From Odoribacter sp. Z80 (GTDB lineage Bacteria > Bacteroidota > Bacteroidia > Bacteroidales > Marinifilaceae), in assembly GCF_009935865.1 (NCBI RefSeq), contig NZ_QWEL01000002.1:186001-250000 (forward strand): a stretch of 64,000 bases of DNA. The letters are read 5' to 3'. Below the pieces are notes generated by a model. It searched no databases. It saw nothing but the letters and a program-made list of their open reading frames with translations, and was not told the origin of the DNA. This document shows positions 15,524 to 24,900 of the stretch, piece after piece. Numbering within the stretch: the first letter of the stretch is position 1; every line of letters begins with the position of its first letter. Both the position numbers and the translations under genes were made by a program.

Positions 15524-16087
15524 TTACTTTTTACACTCACAGTTACAAATAATGACAGGAGCTTCCGGAAAATCAAGCGGAAGGCGGGTTGCATTAGTCA
15601 TATAATTGGTAATGGCAGACATTCCCACCAGCATAATCAAATCCACCAGACAGGCATCGCTATATCCTGCCTGGTAAAACCGGTCTGTCATTTCCGGACT
15701 GATTTTTCCCCGGTGAGCCACCAGCTCACAAGTAAAGTCCACCAAAACACTCAATTTATCATCCCACGTCACATGTCCCTTCCGAATCGCCTCAATCTGT
15801 TGTTCCGTCAAACCGGCCTGTTTGGCTAAAGCCGTATGTGCAGCAAGACAATAGGGATTCTGATTCACTTGACTGGTGACCAAATGAATGGCTTCGGTTT
15901 GTATCGGACAAAATACCGTCGGAACAGCCATAAAATCCAAAAAGCGTTTAAGAGCCGTTTCCGAATGAGTCATATATGCATACACATGAGGAATAAACCC
16001 CATAGACTTCTCGATAGCATACAATAATCTGCGGTCATGCTCCAATATCTCTTCCATTTTCGGTATCCTAAATTCTTTTCTCATCAT
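15524..16087 (-). CDS. Carboxymuconolactone decarboxylase / AhpD-like family protein
   Basis: The protein of 187 or 188 residues has the AhpD-like fold. The helix containing NPYCLAAHTALAKQAGL near residue 90 carries the conserved Cys and His used for alkylhydroperoxidase or related redox chemistry. Only one Cys of the usual CxxC is visible there; a C-terminal CNCECKK adds three more. The start MMRKEFRIP at 16087 is favoured because a TAAATTTG element (16157-16164) lies upstream, and the longer frame would begin inside that promoter. The substrate is unknown. It is a single gene divergent from purM. Confidence 0.75.
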   Translation of the reverse strand: MMRKEFRIPKMEEILEHDRRLLYAIEKSMGFIPHVYAYMTHSETALKRFLDFMAVPTVFCPIQTEAIHLVTSQVNQNPYCLAAHTALAKQAGLTEQQIEAIRKGHVTWDDKLSVLVDFTCELVAHRGKISPEMTDRFYQAGYSDACLVDLIMLVGMSAITNYMTNATRLPLDFPEAPVIICNCECKK

Positions 16088-16156
16088 TATTAATTTTTCA
16101 TTATATACGCAACCTCTCTCTTCAACGTTACCTCCCGTTTCGGCTAACCCGGAAGA

Positions 16157-16164
16157 CAAATTTA
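16157..16164 (-). promoter_or_regulatory. -7 element of the AhpD-like gene
   Basis: Minus strand TAAATTTG. The implied transcript starts near 16153 and decides against an upstream start for this gene. Confidence 0.4.
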
Positions 16165-16222
16165 TTCCGTCACATCATCCATTTTTACTATAAATCCTCA
16201 CGAATAATTCATTTGTTTTGTG

Positions 16223-16230
16223 TAAGTTTG
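16223..16230 (+). promoter_or_regulatory. -7 element of purM
   Basis: TAAGTTTG lies 27 bp before the purM ATG; the -33 position has no clear TTTG. Confidence 0.5.
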
Positions 16231-16257
16231 CACATCTATAATACAGTTATTTTTATC

Positions 16258-17436
16258 ATGAGAAAAGACGAAAGATACAATAAACGTGGTGTTTCCGCTT
16301 CCAAAGAAGATGTACATCATGCCATAAAAAATATAGATAAAGGTATTTTTCCACGTGCATTTTGTAAGATTGTCCCCGATTATCTCGGAGGAGATGAAAA
16401 CTACTGCAATATCATGCATGCCGACGGAGCCGGTACTAAATCCTCGTTAGCATACATGTATTGGAAAGAAACCGGAGATTTGTCAGTATGGAAAGGGATT
16501 GCACAAGACGCCCTGATCATGAACATCGACGATCTGCTTTGTGTCGGAGCGGTAGATAATATTTTACTTTCTTCTACCATCGGACGAAATAAAAACTTAA
16601 TACCCGGCGAAGTAATTGCTGCCATCATCAACGGTACGGAGGAATTGCTAAGCGAATACCGTAAATTAGGGGTCAATATCTACTCTACCGGAGGAGAAAC
16701 CGCAGATGTAGGAGACCTGGTACGCACCATTATTGTGGATTCCACCGTAACTTGCCGGATGAAACGCGAAGATGTGATTAACAACGCCAATATCCGTCCC
16801 GGAGATGTAATCATCGGACTTTCCTCTTACGGACAAGCCACCTACGAAACAGAGTATAATGGCGGAATGGGCTCAAACGGCCTGACATCTGCCCGCCACG
16901 ACGTCTTCGCCAAATACCTGGCAGAAAAATATCCGGAAAGCTACGATAATATGGTTCCCGACGAACTGGTTTATGCCGGCCAATGCAAACTGACCGACTC
17001 CATTGAAAGCGTAGGACTAAACGCAGGCAAACTGGTTCTGTCACCGACACGCACCTATGCCCCTGTAATCAAAAAAATAACAGACCTATACCGCCGTCAA
17101 ATCCACGGTATGATTCATTGCTCAGGAGGTGCCCAGACAAAAGTGATGAATTTCGTAGAAAACATGCATGTTGTAAAAGACAATTTATTCCCCGTGCCTC
17201 CCTTGTTCCGTTTGATTCAGGAACAATCCGGCACTCCATGGGAAGAGATGTATAAAGTCTTCAATATGGGACACCGCATGGAGATTTACACAGACGAGGA
17301 ATTAGCCGATGACATCATTGCCATCTCGAAGAGTTTCAACATTGACGCCCAGATTGTCGGCCGCTGCTACGACAATGACGAAGGCGAAGGAAATAAGCTT
17401 ACCATACTCAGTGAATTCGGGAAATTCATATACTGA
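16258..17436 (+). CDS. purM: Phosphoribosylformylglycinamidine cyclo-ligase (AIR synthase), Bacteroidetes type
   Basis: The 392-residue enzyme closes the imidazole ring in purine synthesis. PurM-superfamily features are the glycine-rich HADGAGTKSSLAYMY near residue 65, IAQDALIMNIDDLLCVGAVD near residue 98, STGGETADVGDLVRTI near residue 160, and IHCSGGAQTKV near residue 298. It is longer and more divergent than E. coli PurM, as expected for this phylum. The start MRKDERYNKRG at 16258 follows the promoter. Its last seven codons form the left end of a 106-bp repeat that recurs at 18241, on the far side of a toxin-antitoxin pair. Confidence 0.9.
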   Translation: MRKDERYNKRGVSASKEDVHHAIKNIDKGIFPRAFCKIVPDYLGGDENYCNIMHADGAGTKSSLAYMYWKETGDLSVWKGIAQDALIMNIDDLLCVGAVDNILLSSTIGRNKNLIPGEVIAAIINGTEELLSEYRKLGVNIYSTGGETADVGDLVRTIIVDSTVTCRMKREDVINNANIRPGDVIIGLSSYGQATYETEYNGGMGSNGLTSARHDVFAKYLAEKYPESYDNMVPDELVYAGQCKLTDSIESVGLNAGKLVLSPTRTYAPVIKKITDLYRRQIHGMIHCSGGAQTKVMNFVENMHVVKDNLFPVPPLFRLIQEQSGTPWEEMYKVFNMGHRMEIYTDEELADDIIAISKSFNIDAQIVGRCYDNDEGEGNKLTILSEFGKFIY

Positions 17437-17520
17437 ACGGTAGGTTTGATTCGTAAACTTTATATATAAAACGAAAGGATGCCCTATGCGGACATCCTTT
17501 TTATTGTTCCAATAATTTTT
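17415..17520. repeat. 106-bp direct repeat, copy A (purM end, terminator, HEPN end)
   Basis: Identical base for base to 18241-18346. It contains the last codons of purM, a terminator and, on the minus strand, the last codons and stop of the HEPN gene. Confidence 0.95.
17474..17505 (+). terminator. purM terminator
   Basis: AAAGGATG (17474-17481) pairs with CATCCTTT (17493-17500) and is followed by TTTATT. A second exact copy lies in repeat B (18300-18331). Confidence 0.8.
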
Positions 17521-17839
17521 CAACTTCAAGTTTCAGCCTTGGAAGGTGATTCACAACAATACTCCAAAGGATATCCGCAGACAAGCTGTCATATCCATGA
17601 ATAATATAGTTTCTGGCATCTACTATCTTTCTGGAATTTGTAATCTGAATCGTTGATTCTATTTTCAAAATCCGATTCATGGCCTCTCCAATAATCTCAA
17701 TATTCCGTTCAATAGCACGCCTAAGACATAAATTACTGAAAAAATTATCAAACAGTTTAGGTCCATCCCCCAGAAAATCTTCAATTTCTTCAATAGCGAT
17801 CAATATATCACTTAACTGCTTCTTGATAATATCATCCAT
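17501..17839 (-). CDS. hepT: HEPN-domain toxin, HepT/DUF86 type
   Basis: The 112-residue protein is an alpha-helical HEPN RNase of the HepT group. The catalytic Rx4-6H motif is seen as RNYIIHGYD near residue 76, preceded by the conserved ERNIEIIGEAMNRI helix. HepT toxins cut RNA and are silenced when the partner MNT protein adenylylates a tyrosine near this motif (here the Tyr in IIHGYD). Its ATG overlaps the MNT gene by 8 bp. Its final codons lie within the purM-linked repeat, so part of the coding end is shared with copy B. Confidence 0.88.
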   Translation of the reverse strand: MDDIIKKQLSDILIAIEEIEDFLGDGPKLFDNFFSNLCLRRAIERNIEIIGEAMNRILKIESTIQITNSRKIVDARNYIIHGYDSLSADILWSIVVNHLPRLKLEVEKLLEQ

Positions 17840-18131
17840 AAATCAGAGTTTTAGTTTCGTCCACACTTTTCTTCAAATACGGATTCCGGATTGTTTGTTC
17901 TTCCAATAAATCAACTTTCCTTTTAAAAAGGTTCTCCAAGGCATATTTCAAATTGAAATAGTTATCAAAGTAATCAGTAACATGCTCTTTATCAAAATTT
18001 ACAACAAAGTCAATATCACTTTCTTCATTAAAACGGTCTGTCAACACGGAGCCAAATACAAAAAGCCTAACAACCTTATGCTTTTTACACAAAGCCTTTA
18101 TTTTTTCTATATTACTCTTTATTAACCTCAT
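17832..18131 (-). CDS. mntA: MNT-type nucleotidyltransferase antitoxin
   Basis: The 99-residue minimal nucleotidyltransferase has the active-site pattern GSVLTDRFNEESDIDFVVNF, with both metal-binding Asp residues after Gly-Ser. In known MntA-HepT systems this enzyme transfers AMP to the HEPN toxin and neutralises it. A third carboxylate in KRKVDLLEE completes the triad. The gene precedes and overlaps the toxin gene, the usual order. It has a full-consensus promoter, so expression is probably independent of purM. Confidence 0.9.
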   Translation of the reverse strand: MRLIKSNIEKIKALCKKHKVVRLFVFGSVLTDRFNEESDIDFVVNFDKEHVTDYFDNYFNLKYALENLFKRKVDLLEEQTIRNPYLKKSVDETKTLIYG

Positions 18132-18149
18132 AACAATAGCGACTTTTCA

Positions 18150-18180
18150 CAAATATAATGATTATCCGTTATTTCTCAAA
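18150..18180 (-). promoter_or_regulatory. Full-consensus promoter of mntA-hepT
   Basis: Minus strand TTTG (18177-18180), 19-bp spacer, TATATTTG (18150-18157), 18 bp before the mntA ATG. Confidence 0.8.
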
Positions 18181-18240
18181 GAGTAAGTTGCAATTATTAT
18201 TCACCTCCACAATAAACCTACAAAATCATCTGTTCAGTCC

Positions 18241-18346
18241 ATTCGGGAAATTCATATACTGAACGGTAGGTTTGATTCGTAAACTTTATATATAAAACGA
18301 AAGGATGCCCTATGCGGACATCCTTTTTATTGTTCCAATAATTTTT
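18241..18346. repeat. 106-bp direct repeat, copy B
   Basis: Perfect copy of 17415-17520, 826 bp further on, including the final codons of purM and its terminator. The purM codons here have no gene body before them. Confidence 0.95.
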
Positions 18347-18395
18347 AATCCAGTTTTCACTCTGGCACAGATTCACAACAACATTCAGAAGGAAT
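18327..18395 (-). pseudogene. 3' remnant of a second HEPN gene
   Basis: The first 20 bases are the HEPN end inside repeat B. Beyond the repeat the similarity to the intact gene continues in diverged form: both copies share GATTCACAACAA (plus strand) at matching distance, but this copy is about 4 nt shorter in between, shifting frame. It abuts the BtuG-like gene. Confidence 0.65.
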
Positions 18396-18397
18396 AC

Positions 18398-19459
18398 TCA
18401 ATTAAAAAATACCATATTGTTCGGATTCAGGCTTCCCGTTGTGATTTCTTTCACAAATTCGCCTGTTCGGGTAAACCGGTATACATCACCATTATTGTTG
18501 TAATCCGATATGCCGATATAAATATCTCCGTTATTCGGGTCTATTTCTATCATATAGATACTTTTCGTTGCCAGTTTCCGGGCTTCCGGGCTATCCTGCA
18601 GGAAAGAGGCATTATTCAGCACACCGCGCCTGGCATCATAGGTAAAAAAAGTCGTGGTCGTCGTATACGTAGACCAATCCGTCACTGAATTTGCCAGATA
18701 AATCACGTCATCGTGTTCTGCCATTAGCGTAGCTGTCGTAATCTCCTCAACAGCATAAGTTCTCGTGTTTATCCGGGACAAGGTGTAAGGAACGTTTCCG
18801 AAACTTCCGTACGAAATGACATATACATACCCTTCCGCCTCCTGCAAATAATTGGGGTTTACTGTCACTTCCACCGTTTTCACCACTTCGAAGGTCCTTA
18901 TATCAATGACAGACACCGTGTTGTCTTCCCCCCATCCGGAGTTGGCTACAAATAATTTATCATCTTCCTCCACAATCTGTTCGGGATTCTTCCCTACCTG
19001 CACATACTTTTCAATTTTCAAATCCGCTGCGTTAATACGTGCCACTTTGCCGCTATACAGCGTCACATACAACTTTCCATCTTCCGCCGCCATATTCCGC
19101 GGTTGCCCGTCTTCTGCAGAAAAAGTCAGAGATGCCACCTCAACCCCGGCCTTATCCAGTTTCACCAAACGGCTGGAACCGTAGACCGTCACATAAACGT
19201 AATTTCCGTATTGGATCATATCCTGCCCGGTATCTCCCAATCCCTTGTCATTCTGCGCCATATAAACATCTGCGGTCACAGCATGGGTCTCCGGATTATA
19301 CACGGAAATCCCGGCATTATTATTCTCGCTTTTCCCTTCATTCAGGATGAACACACCGGTCGTTACCTCATCATCATCATCGTCATCGCTGCAAGAGGTG
19401 AGGCTTACCCCCATAAACAACGTACACAGTACTGCTAAAAATAAACTTCTGAATTTCAT
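18398..19459 (-). CDS. btuG: BtuG-like surface cobalamin-binding lipoprotein (beta-propeller)
   Basis: The 353-residue protein starts MKFRSLFLAVLCTLFMGVSLTSC; the Cys is followed by SDDDDDDE, the acidic export signal that sends Bacteroidetes lipoproteins to the cell surface. The body is a YncE-like propeller with repeated blades such as NYVYVTVYGSSRLVKLD, GKLYVTLYSGKVARINA, DKLFVANSGWGEDNTVSVID and GYVYVISYGSFGN. In B. thetaiotaomicron BtuG is such a propeller, binds B12 very tightly and caps BtuB. Here it follows a BtuB-like gene by 25 bp under a cobalamin riboswitch, which supports the same role. Identity comes from architecture and context. Confidence 0.85.
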   Translation of the reverse strand: MKFRSLFLAVLCTLFMGVSLTSCSDDDDDDEVTTGVFILNEGKSENNNAGISVYNPETHAVTADVYMAQNDKGLGDTGQDMIQYGNYVYVTVYGSSRLVKLDKAGVEVASLTFSAEDGQPRNMAAEDGKLYVTLYSGKVARINAADLKIEKYVQVGKNPEQIVEEDDKLFVANSGWGEDNTVSVIDIRTFEVVKTVEVTVNPNYLQEAEGYVYVISYGSFGNVPYTLSRINTRTYAVEEITTATLMAEHDDVIYLANSVTDWSTYTTTTTFFTYDARRGVLNNASFLQDSPEARKLATKSIYMIEIDPNNGDIYIGISDYNNNGDVYRFTRTGEFVKEITTGSLNPNNMVFFN

Positions 19460-19484
19460 TTTTTTCTATTTTAAATTAAACATC

Positions 19485-21485
19485 TCAGAATCGTAAGGTT
19501 GCCGACAAGCGGTAAGAACGTCCCGGCATCGGATAGTATTTTATAATATCATACTGCTCGTCTGTGAAATTGACCAACTCCGCCTGCAAATGGAGACGAA
19601 AATTTTTTCCGGTAAATTCACGGGATAGGGAAAACGTATGTTCCGCATAACCCTCTATCCGGTTCGCCGGAATATTCTGCAACAAAACATACCGCTCCCC
19701 CACGCCGATAACCGTATAAGCCATATTCACCCAGGGCGTCTGCACCTGCAAGGCACCGCTACCCGAATGGCAAGGCGTATAAGGTATCTGTTCCTTATAA
19801 TTTTTACTTTCTTTATCCGTCACATCAATGGCTTTCTGCCAGGTATACCCTGCCGAAAAATGCAAACCGATCCGGTTGTACAGGGGTATTTCCGCCCTGA
19901 CATTCACCTCCGCTCCGGTAATGTCTGTTTTTCCCAAATTGAGCATTTTCCACACGTAAGTAGAAGGGAATGCGACAATCTTATCCGTAACCCGGTTATA
20001 ATACACATCTGCCGTCACCGATAAGAAATCCATAAAACTCCACGGGGTGCCACTCCACGTGATTCCCCCGCTATATTCCCTTGCCAGTTCGGGCCTTAAT
20101 CCCGTATTGCCCATCCTTAAATAATACAAATCGTTGAACGTAGGCACCCGGAAGGTGTTTTTGTATAAAAAGCGCAGATACAGATTCCGGTCCTGCCACG
20201 GACGCAAAGCCAAGGCGGCAAAAGGAGTGAATTTATGGCGATTTTCGGGTCGCTCACCGCTTTTTACCTTTTCCGTAACAAAAGTATTCAGCACATTCGC
20301 CGTCACCGTCAGAAAACGGTAATGATATTTTAAAGCCAAAACGCTGTAAGAAGTGTAACGGGTCGGGAAAGGACAATCCGGCAAGTTATTCCGCAATTTG
20401 TTCACTGCAAAATCCGTTGCCAACGACACCGTCAGATGTTCCGACGGCACATATTGCACCGTAGCGGTTCCGTAATATTCCTGCTGTCTGTTTCTGTCTT
20501 CCTGTTTGCCTCCGTCATACTTTACATTGATGTCCCGGTACCTGTTCCACGAATAATTGTATTTCAAAGCACCCTTCAATGCCCAGCGCGGATTGAAATG
20601 CTTTTCGTAGCCTGCCTGGACAAAAAAGTTGCGGTCCCACAAGCGCTCCTTATTATAAGGATTGTAGAAAATCACCCCACCCGGCAATCCCCGTTCCGAC
20701 TGGAAATAATAGACCTTTGCTGTCACCCGGCTACTGTCACGTAACAAGCTGTACAGATTGGCCTCCGTATGCCAGGATAAAATATCGGAATTATAGCGTT
20801 TTTCGCGAGTGACCGATTGCCCGTTTTTCAAGGTAAAAGGATAGGTACCGTCCGCCCGCAGAAAATCGCCGTCCACGGACAGGCTCGTCCGGGAAGCAAG
20901 CCGCCGGGCATAACGTAACGAAGGATTCACCAAACCGAAAGAGCCGCCTTTCATCCGCAATTGTAGACTATAATCCCGGTTTCCCCGGAACTCCGGCCGT
21001 TGTGTCTGAATACTCAACACTCCTGCCGAGGCAAACATCCGGGCAGGCTGGAAAATATCGTCTTCCTGTCCCACCGCCAGAGTGACCTGCGACACATTGT
21101 CGAGCGAGAAGCGCCCGATGTCAATCTGCCCCGCCTGGCAATTGCTTACCGCAATTCCGTCATACATCACTCCGGTATGGTAGGCCCCCAAACTACGCAC
21201 CGACACCGTTTTCAACCCGCCGATTCCGCCGTAATCTTTTACTGTCACGCCACTAAAACGGCGCACGGCATCAGCCAAACTCTGATAGCCCAAACGCTCC
21301 ATCTCCGCGCCGCTGACCACCTGCAAGGGAGCTGCCGAACGGACAACCGAAGGACGCCGGATTGCCGACACATCCACCTGTTGCAACTCATGCACCCGGG
21401 TTGTATCTGCCGTCTGGGCAGAAACCGGACAAAAACCGCCACCCAAAAGGCAAAGCACCAACCGATAAAAAAACAAACGCACCAA
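19485..21485 (-). CDS. btuB: BtuB-like TonB-dependent cobalamin receptor
   Basis: This 666-residue outer-membrane receptor has a signal peptide, a TonB-box-like stretch (HELQQVDVSAIRR), a plug domain (GYQSLADAVRRFSGVTVKDYGG, LKTVSVRSLGAYHTGVMYDGI, all as separate pieces) and a barrel ending YRLSATLRF. B12 specificity is inferred from the riboswitch in its leader and the BtuG-like neighbour. No ATG fits: an in-frame TGA closes the frame upstream, leaving TTG at 21485 or GTG at 21482 before VRLFFYRLVLCLLGG. No inner-membrane btuCDF genes are in the window. Expression should fall when cobalamin is plentiful. Confidence 0.88.
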   Translation of the reverse strand: MVRLFFYRLVLCLLGGGFCPVSAQTADTTRVHELQQVDVSAIRRPSVVRSAAPLQVVSGAEMERLGYQSLADAVRRFSGVTVKDYGGIGGLKTVSVRSLGAYHTGVMYDGIAVSNCQAGQIDIGRFSLDNVSQVTLAVGQEDDIFQPARMFASAGVLSIQTQRPEFRGNRDYSLQLRMKGGSFGLVNPSLRYARRLASRTSLSVDGDFLRADGTYPFTLKNGQSVTREKRYNSDILSWHTEANLYSLLRDSSRVTAKVYYFQSERGLPGGVIFYNPYNKERLWDRNFFVQAGYEKHFNPRWALKGALKYNYSWNRYRDINVKYDGGKQEDRNRQQEYYGTATVQYVPSEHLTVSLATDFAVNKLRNNLPDCPFPTRYTSYSVLALKYHYRFLTVTANVLNTFVTEKVKSGERPENRHKFTPFAALALRPWQDRNLYLRFLYKNTFRVPTFNDLYYLRMGNTGLRPELAREYSGGITWSGTPWSFMDFLSVTADVYYNRVTDKIVAFPSTYVWKMLNLGKTDITGAEVNVRAEIPLYNRIGLHFSAGYTWQKAIDVTDKESKNYKEQIPYTPCHSGSGALQVQTPWVNMAYTVIGVGERYVLLQNIPANRIEGYAEHTFSLSREFTGKNFRLHLQAELVNFTDEQYDIIKYYPMPGRSYRLSATLRF

Positions 21486-21614
21486 AACCCCGTTCCGTTT
21501 AAAGAGTCATTACTACGCTTCAGAGGGAAAACAAGAATAGGAAAAAAGAAAACCTACGCCAAAACGTAAACCTGATGTTTCCATAGCTCATTCCTCGAAA
21601 GCCATTGAAAAAAA

Positions 21615-21783
21615 TCGTTTTGCAGGTCTTCTGACTTACCCGGTCCAGGCGCCTTCCCATCTCTGCAGAGACAGTGGCTAAGTATGCCTGACCCTTTAAA
21701 GGCTTACAGCAGCGGGACTGTTCAGGATTCTCACCTGATTCCCATTTAATCCTCCCCGCCAGACAGCAGTTCGGAACAAAACG
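21615..21783 (-). ncRNA. Cobalamin riboswitch
   Basis: On the minus strand the leader contains the conserved core: GGGAATCAGGTGAGAATCCT, then CAGTCCCGCTGCTGTAA, then the B12 box AGCCACTG, in that order and spacing. A closing P1 helix is formed by CGTTTTG near 21783 and CAAAACG near 21615. It lies about 130 bp before the BtuB-like gene. In this class adenosyl- or related cobalamin binding blocks expression. Confidence 0.95.
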
Positions 21784-21786
21784 ATA

Positions 21787-21794
21787 CAAAGATA
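21787..21794 (-). promoter_or_regulatory. -7 element of the riboswitch-btuB-btuG transcript
   Basis: Minus strand TATCTTTG, placing the transcript start at about the first base of the riboswitch. Confidence 0.6.
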
Positions 21795-21933
21795 CAATTA
21801 ATTTTGATATTTATACACATCTTTACCCCAACCCGCGATTTTTTTCCGCTACGTCCGGAATGATTTTCAGAACCGGCTTCCGGGAGCAGCGAAAGAACAG
21901 ATGACAGAGCCGGACTAAGCCTCCCTTTGTGTC

Positions 21934-24900
21934 CTATCTCTCCGGTCGGGAATGTTCCCCATCCCTGAGAATCGTACGGATGCGTTGTTTCAGGTTAAGC
22001 TGTGCACTATCGACACTGGCCCTCCGGGAGGGTATAAACATATCCTTATACTTCGCTTTGGTAATCCGGAATTTCATCTTTTCCATACTACCGGAAATAT
22101 CCATCCCTGCCCGAAATGGCAAGGGAGATTTTAAGAGGGAAATATGATATTTAAACGTCATGTCTATGTTATGTTCCCCACCAACTGCCGCTTTATAACG
22201 ATCAATTTCTATCAAAAACGGAAAAATCTCTACCGTACCGTCTTTCACAGCTAAATCAACAGAGATACTGTCTATCATATTCCGTTGTTTATTCTTAAAC
22301 ATCAACATCTTGGAAATTTCGGCAAACGTCTCGCCATCCATCAGTACCAGATCCCGTCCATCCAGATAAGCAGCCGCCCGTAACGTCGGCAAATCAATCA
22401 TCATCGTCGAGTCCAGCCACGCATCAGCCGCCATATGAAAATTCACCACTCCCTCAAAAGAACGCAACATAGGGAAAAGCGTATCCAAGGCAGGCAATAG
22501 TCTCACAAGACTGTCTATCCGGATGTCATGCATTTGTAAAGCAAAACCGGCATACGCCTTTATCGTATCCGTTGCCTTATAAATAGCCGAAGTGCTCATA
22601 TTAGCCGCAGAGGAACGCAATTCCAGATCCGACAATTCGATACACTGATTCCTCATCACTACCTCTCCATGTATACTGTCCATTTCCAACTTCCCGAACA
22701 ACACTCTTTTAATATCTGTCTGAAAAGTAAAGTCTATTCCGGAAGGGACCACAAACAGAGCATTCTTTCCCTCATAGACAACAGAGTCACCCACAACCTC
22801 CAATTGGTCGAAATCATCACTCATTCCATCTCCGGCAACCGTATCTCTGAACCCGCTTTCCACCCTTGCACGATAGGCCGTTCCCGCATCCAAAGCATGC
22901 ATCAATTGATTACAGTCTATCCGGTCTGAAGTCACCAGCAATTGCGCTTTCAGCGTATCATGACGGAAAAAAGCACGTGCCATATTCTCAATGTTCCCCG
23001 TCAAGCGCAAATCAGAACGTCCCAAACGCAATACTGCCGAATCCAATTGCACCTCGTTCATATTAAACCGCAAACGGGTCCCCGGCATCCTCATCCGCAA
23101 AGGAAAATAAGGCGTATAGGCCCTCATGCCGACAAAATCCACATATCCGGACGGACGCCATATCTTTTCATTCCGGCGACTGCGGACAGCTTCTACTTTG
23201 GAGTCCACCCTGGCAAAACTCAAACGATTTCCCAGCATCCGCAAACGCAGGCTATCCACCTGTAATTGCGCTTCTACCTGAGGAATCTTTTTATCTCTTT
23301 TCCAAGGCTTCAAAGAAGCCTTCACATCAGCACTTTTCAAACCGACCAACAAAGTATCCCGGACAATAAATACCATTCTTCCCAAATGCAGGCCGGAACT
23401 TACCGAAGCGACAGCGGTCGTATCTTTCAAAGGAGAAGTTTTCAAAGTCAAATAAGTGGTGTCCATCAGCAAGCGGACCTTATTCCGGATATGTACATCC
23501 ATTCCGGAATATCCTACCACCCCATTCAACAAATCCTTTCCCTGAAGAGTCTTCTCATTTTTACGGTTGGAAGCAAAAGCCAATGCAGCAGACTTCATCT
23601 TCATCACAATACTGTCCTTCGGAATAAAAATCTCCACCCCCTTCATCCGGCAATATCCACCCACATTCAGTTTGCCGTAATCCGCACAGAGTATATCACT
23701 GACTTTCACATTCGTTTTCAAGAAAGTATTCAGCATACCTTTACACGTGATACCATCCGTCAGCGGAAAAATACGAGTCAAATCACCGAAATTAACCTGA
23801 GCTTCTATTTGGGTTTTTACCAAAGGGTCGGTCAGCAAATGTTCTATATCTCCTTTTATATCCACATCTGTCCCTCCGCCCTGAATACAAAACTGCCGCA
23901 ACCGTACATAAGAATCCTGTTCTTTTTGCAAATCCACGAACGCATACAAATCCACATTCAGGGAATCAATCTGTGAAGGCATTCCCGGATAAGCAATATA
24001 GCCATCTTGAATCCGGAACTCCGAAGTGAGCAAAGGAATATTCTGACGGCCGTAAGTTCCTTTCACTTCTCCTTTACACCACACCTCACCGCGAACATCC
24101 ACCCCTTCCGCCTTTTGCAAAACAGCCTCCGGTATCAAATCCAGCAAAGTTTTCAAAGAAGGAATGTGAATACCATATTTTAAATCCACCCCAACAGTCC
24201 GGTTGACCGTATCTCCCCTAAACACACCCCCGGCACCAAAACGCAAACCATTCACATCAAACACAGCTTTATCCAAAGTATAAAGTAAGGAATCCCTGTT
24301 TACCCGCAAGCCAGTCGTTACACTCAACGCCAAACGGTTCACCAGCAATTTTCCCTCCTGCCAGAATAAAATATTATCGGTAGAAAAATTCACTTTCAGG
24401 CGGGAACGCCGCTGTCCCAGCATACCGTCGATTCCCAGATTTAAACCGGTTAAACGGGCATATAAATGAGTATTCCGGTCATCAAAAATCATTTTCCCAT
24501 CCCGAATGCGCACATTCTTCAAACGCAACCGGCCATTAAACCCCATAGAATCTGCTGTCAATGAATCTGCCGCCACAACTTCTTCCGTCTCTTTTACAAT
24601 ATTCCAGTTGGCCTTTCCTGACGAGTCCACATAAGCATAAATATCCGGTCTCTCCAAAACAAAATCCTTGACCACAATCCGGTTTTTAAACAAATAGGCC
24701 ATCGGATTAACGGTAATCAGACCAGATTCAATCCGCATCAACGAATCCCGGGTCTGAGGAATAAACATACCGGAACTATCCCGACTACAACGGGAAACAA
24801 CAGAAACATCCGTAATCCGCAAACCAAAGTCCGGAAAAGTAGAAAAAAAAGTCAACTCCATATTTCCGATACGGACATCTGCATCCAAGTACGCATTGGC

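Noticed and set aside
21520-21789. Minus-strand frame of 89 codons over the riboswitch
   Set aside because: It covers the conserved cobalamin riboswitch core and has no independent support.
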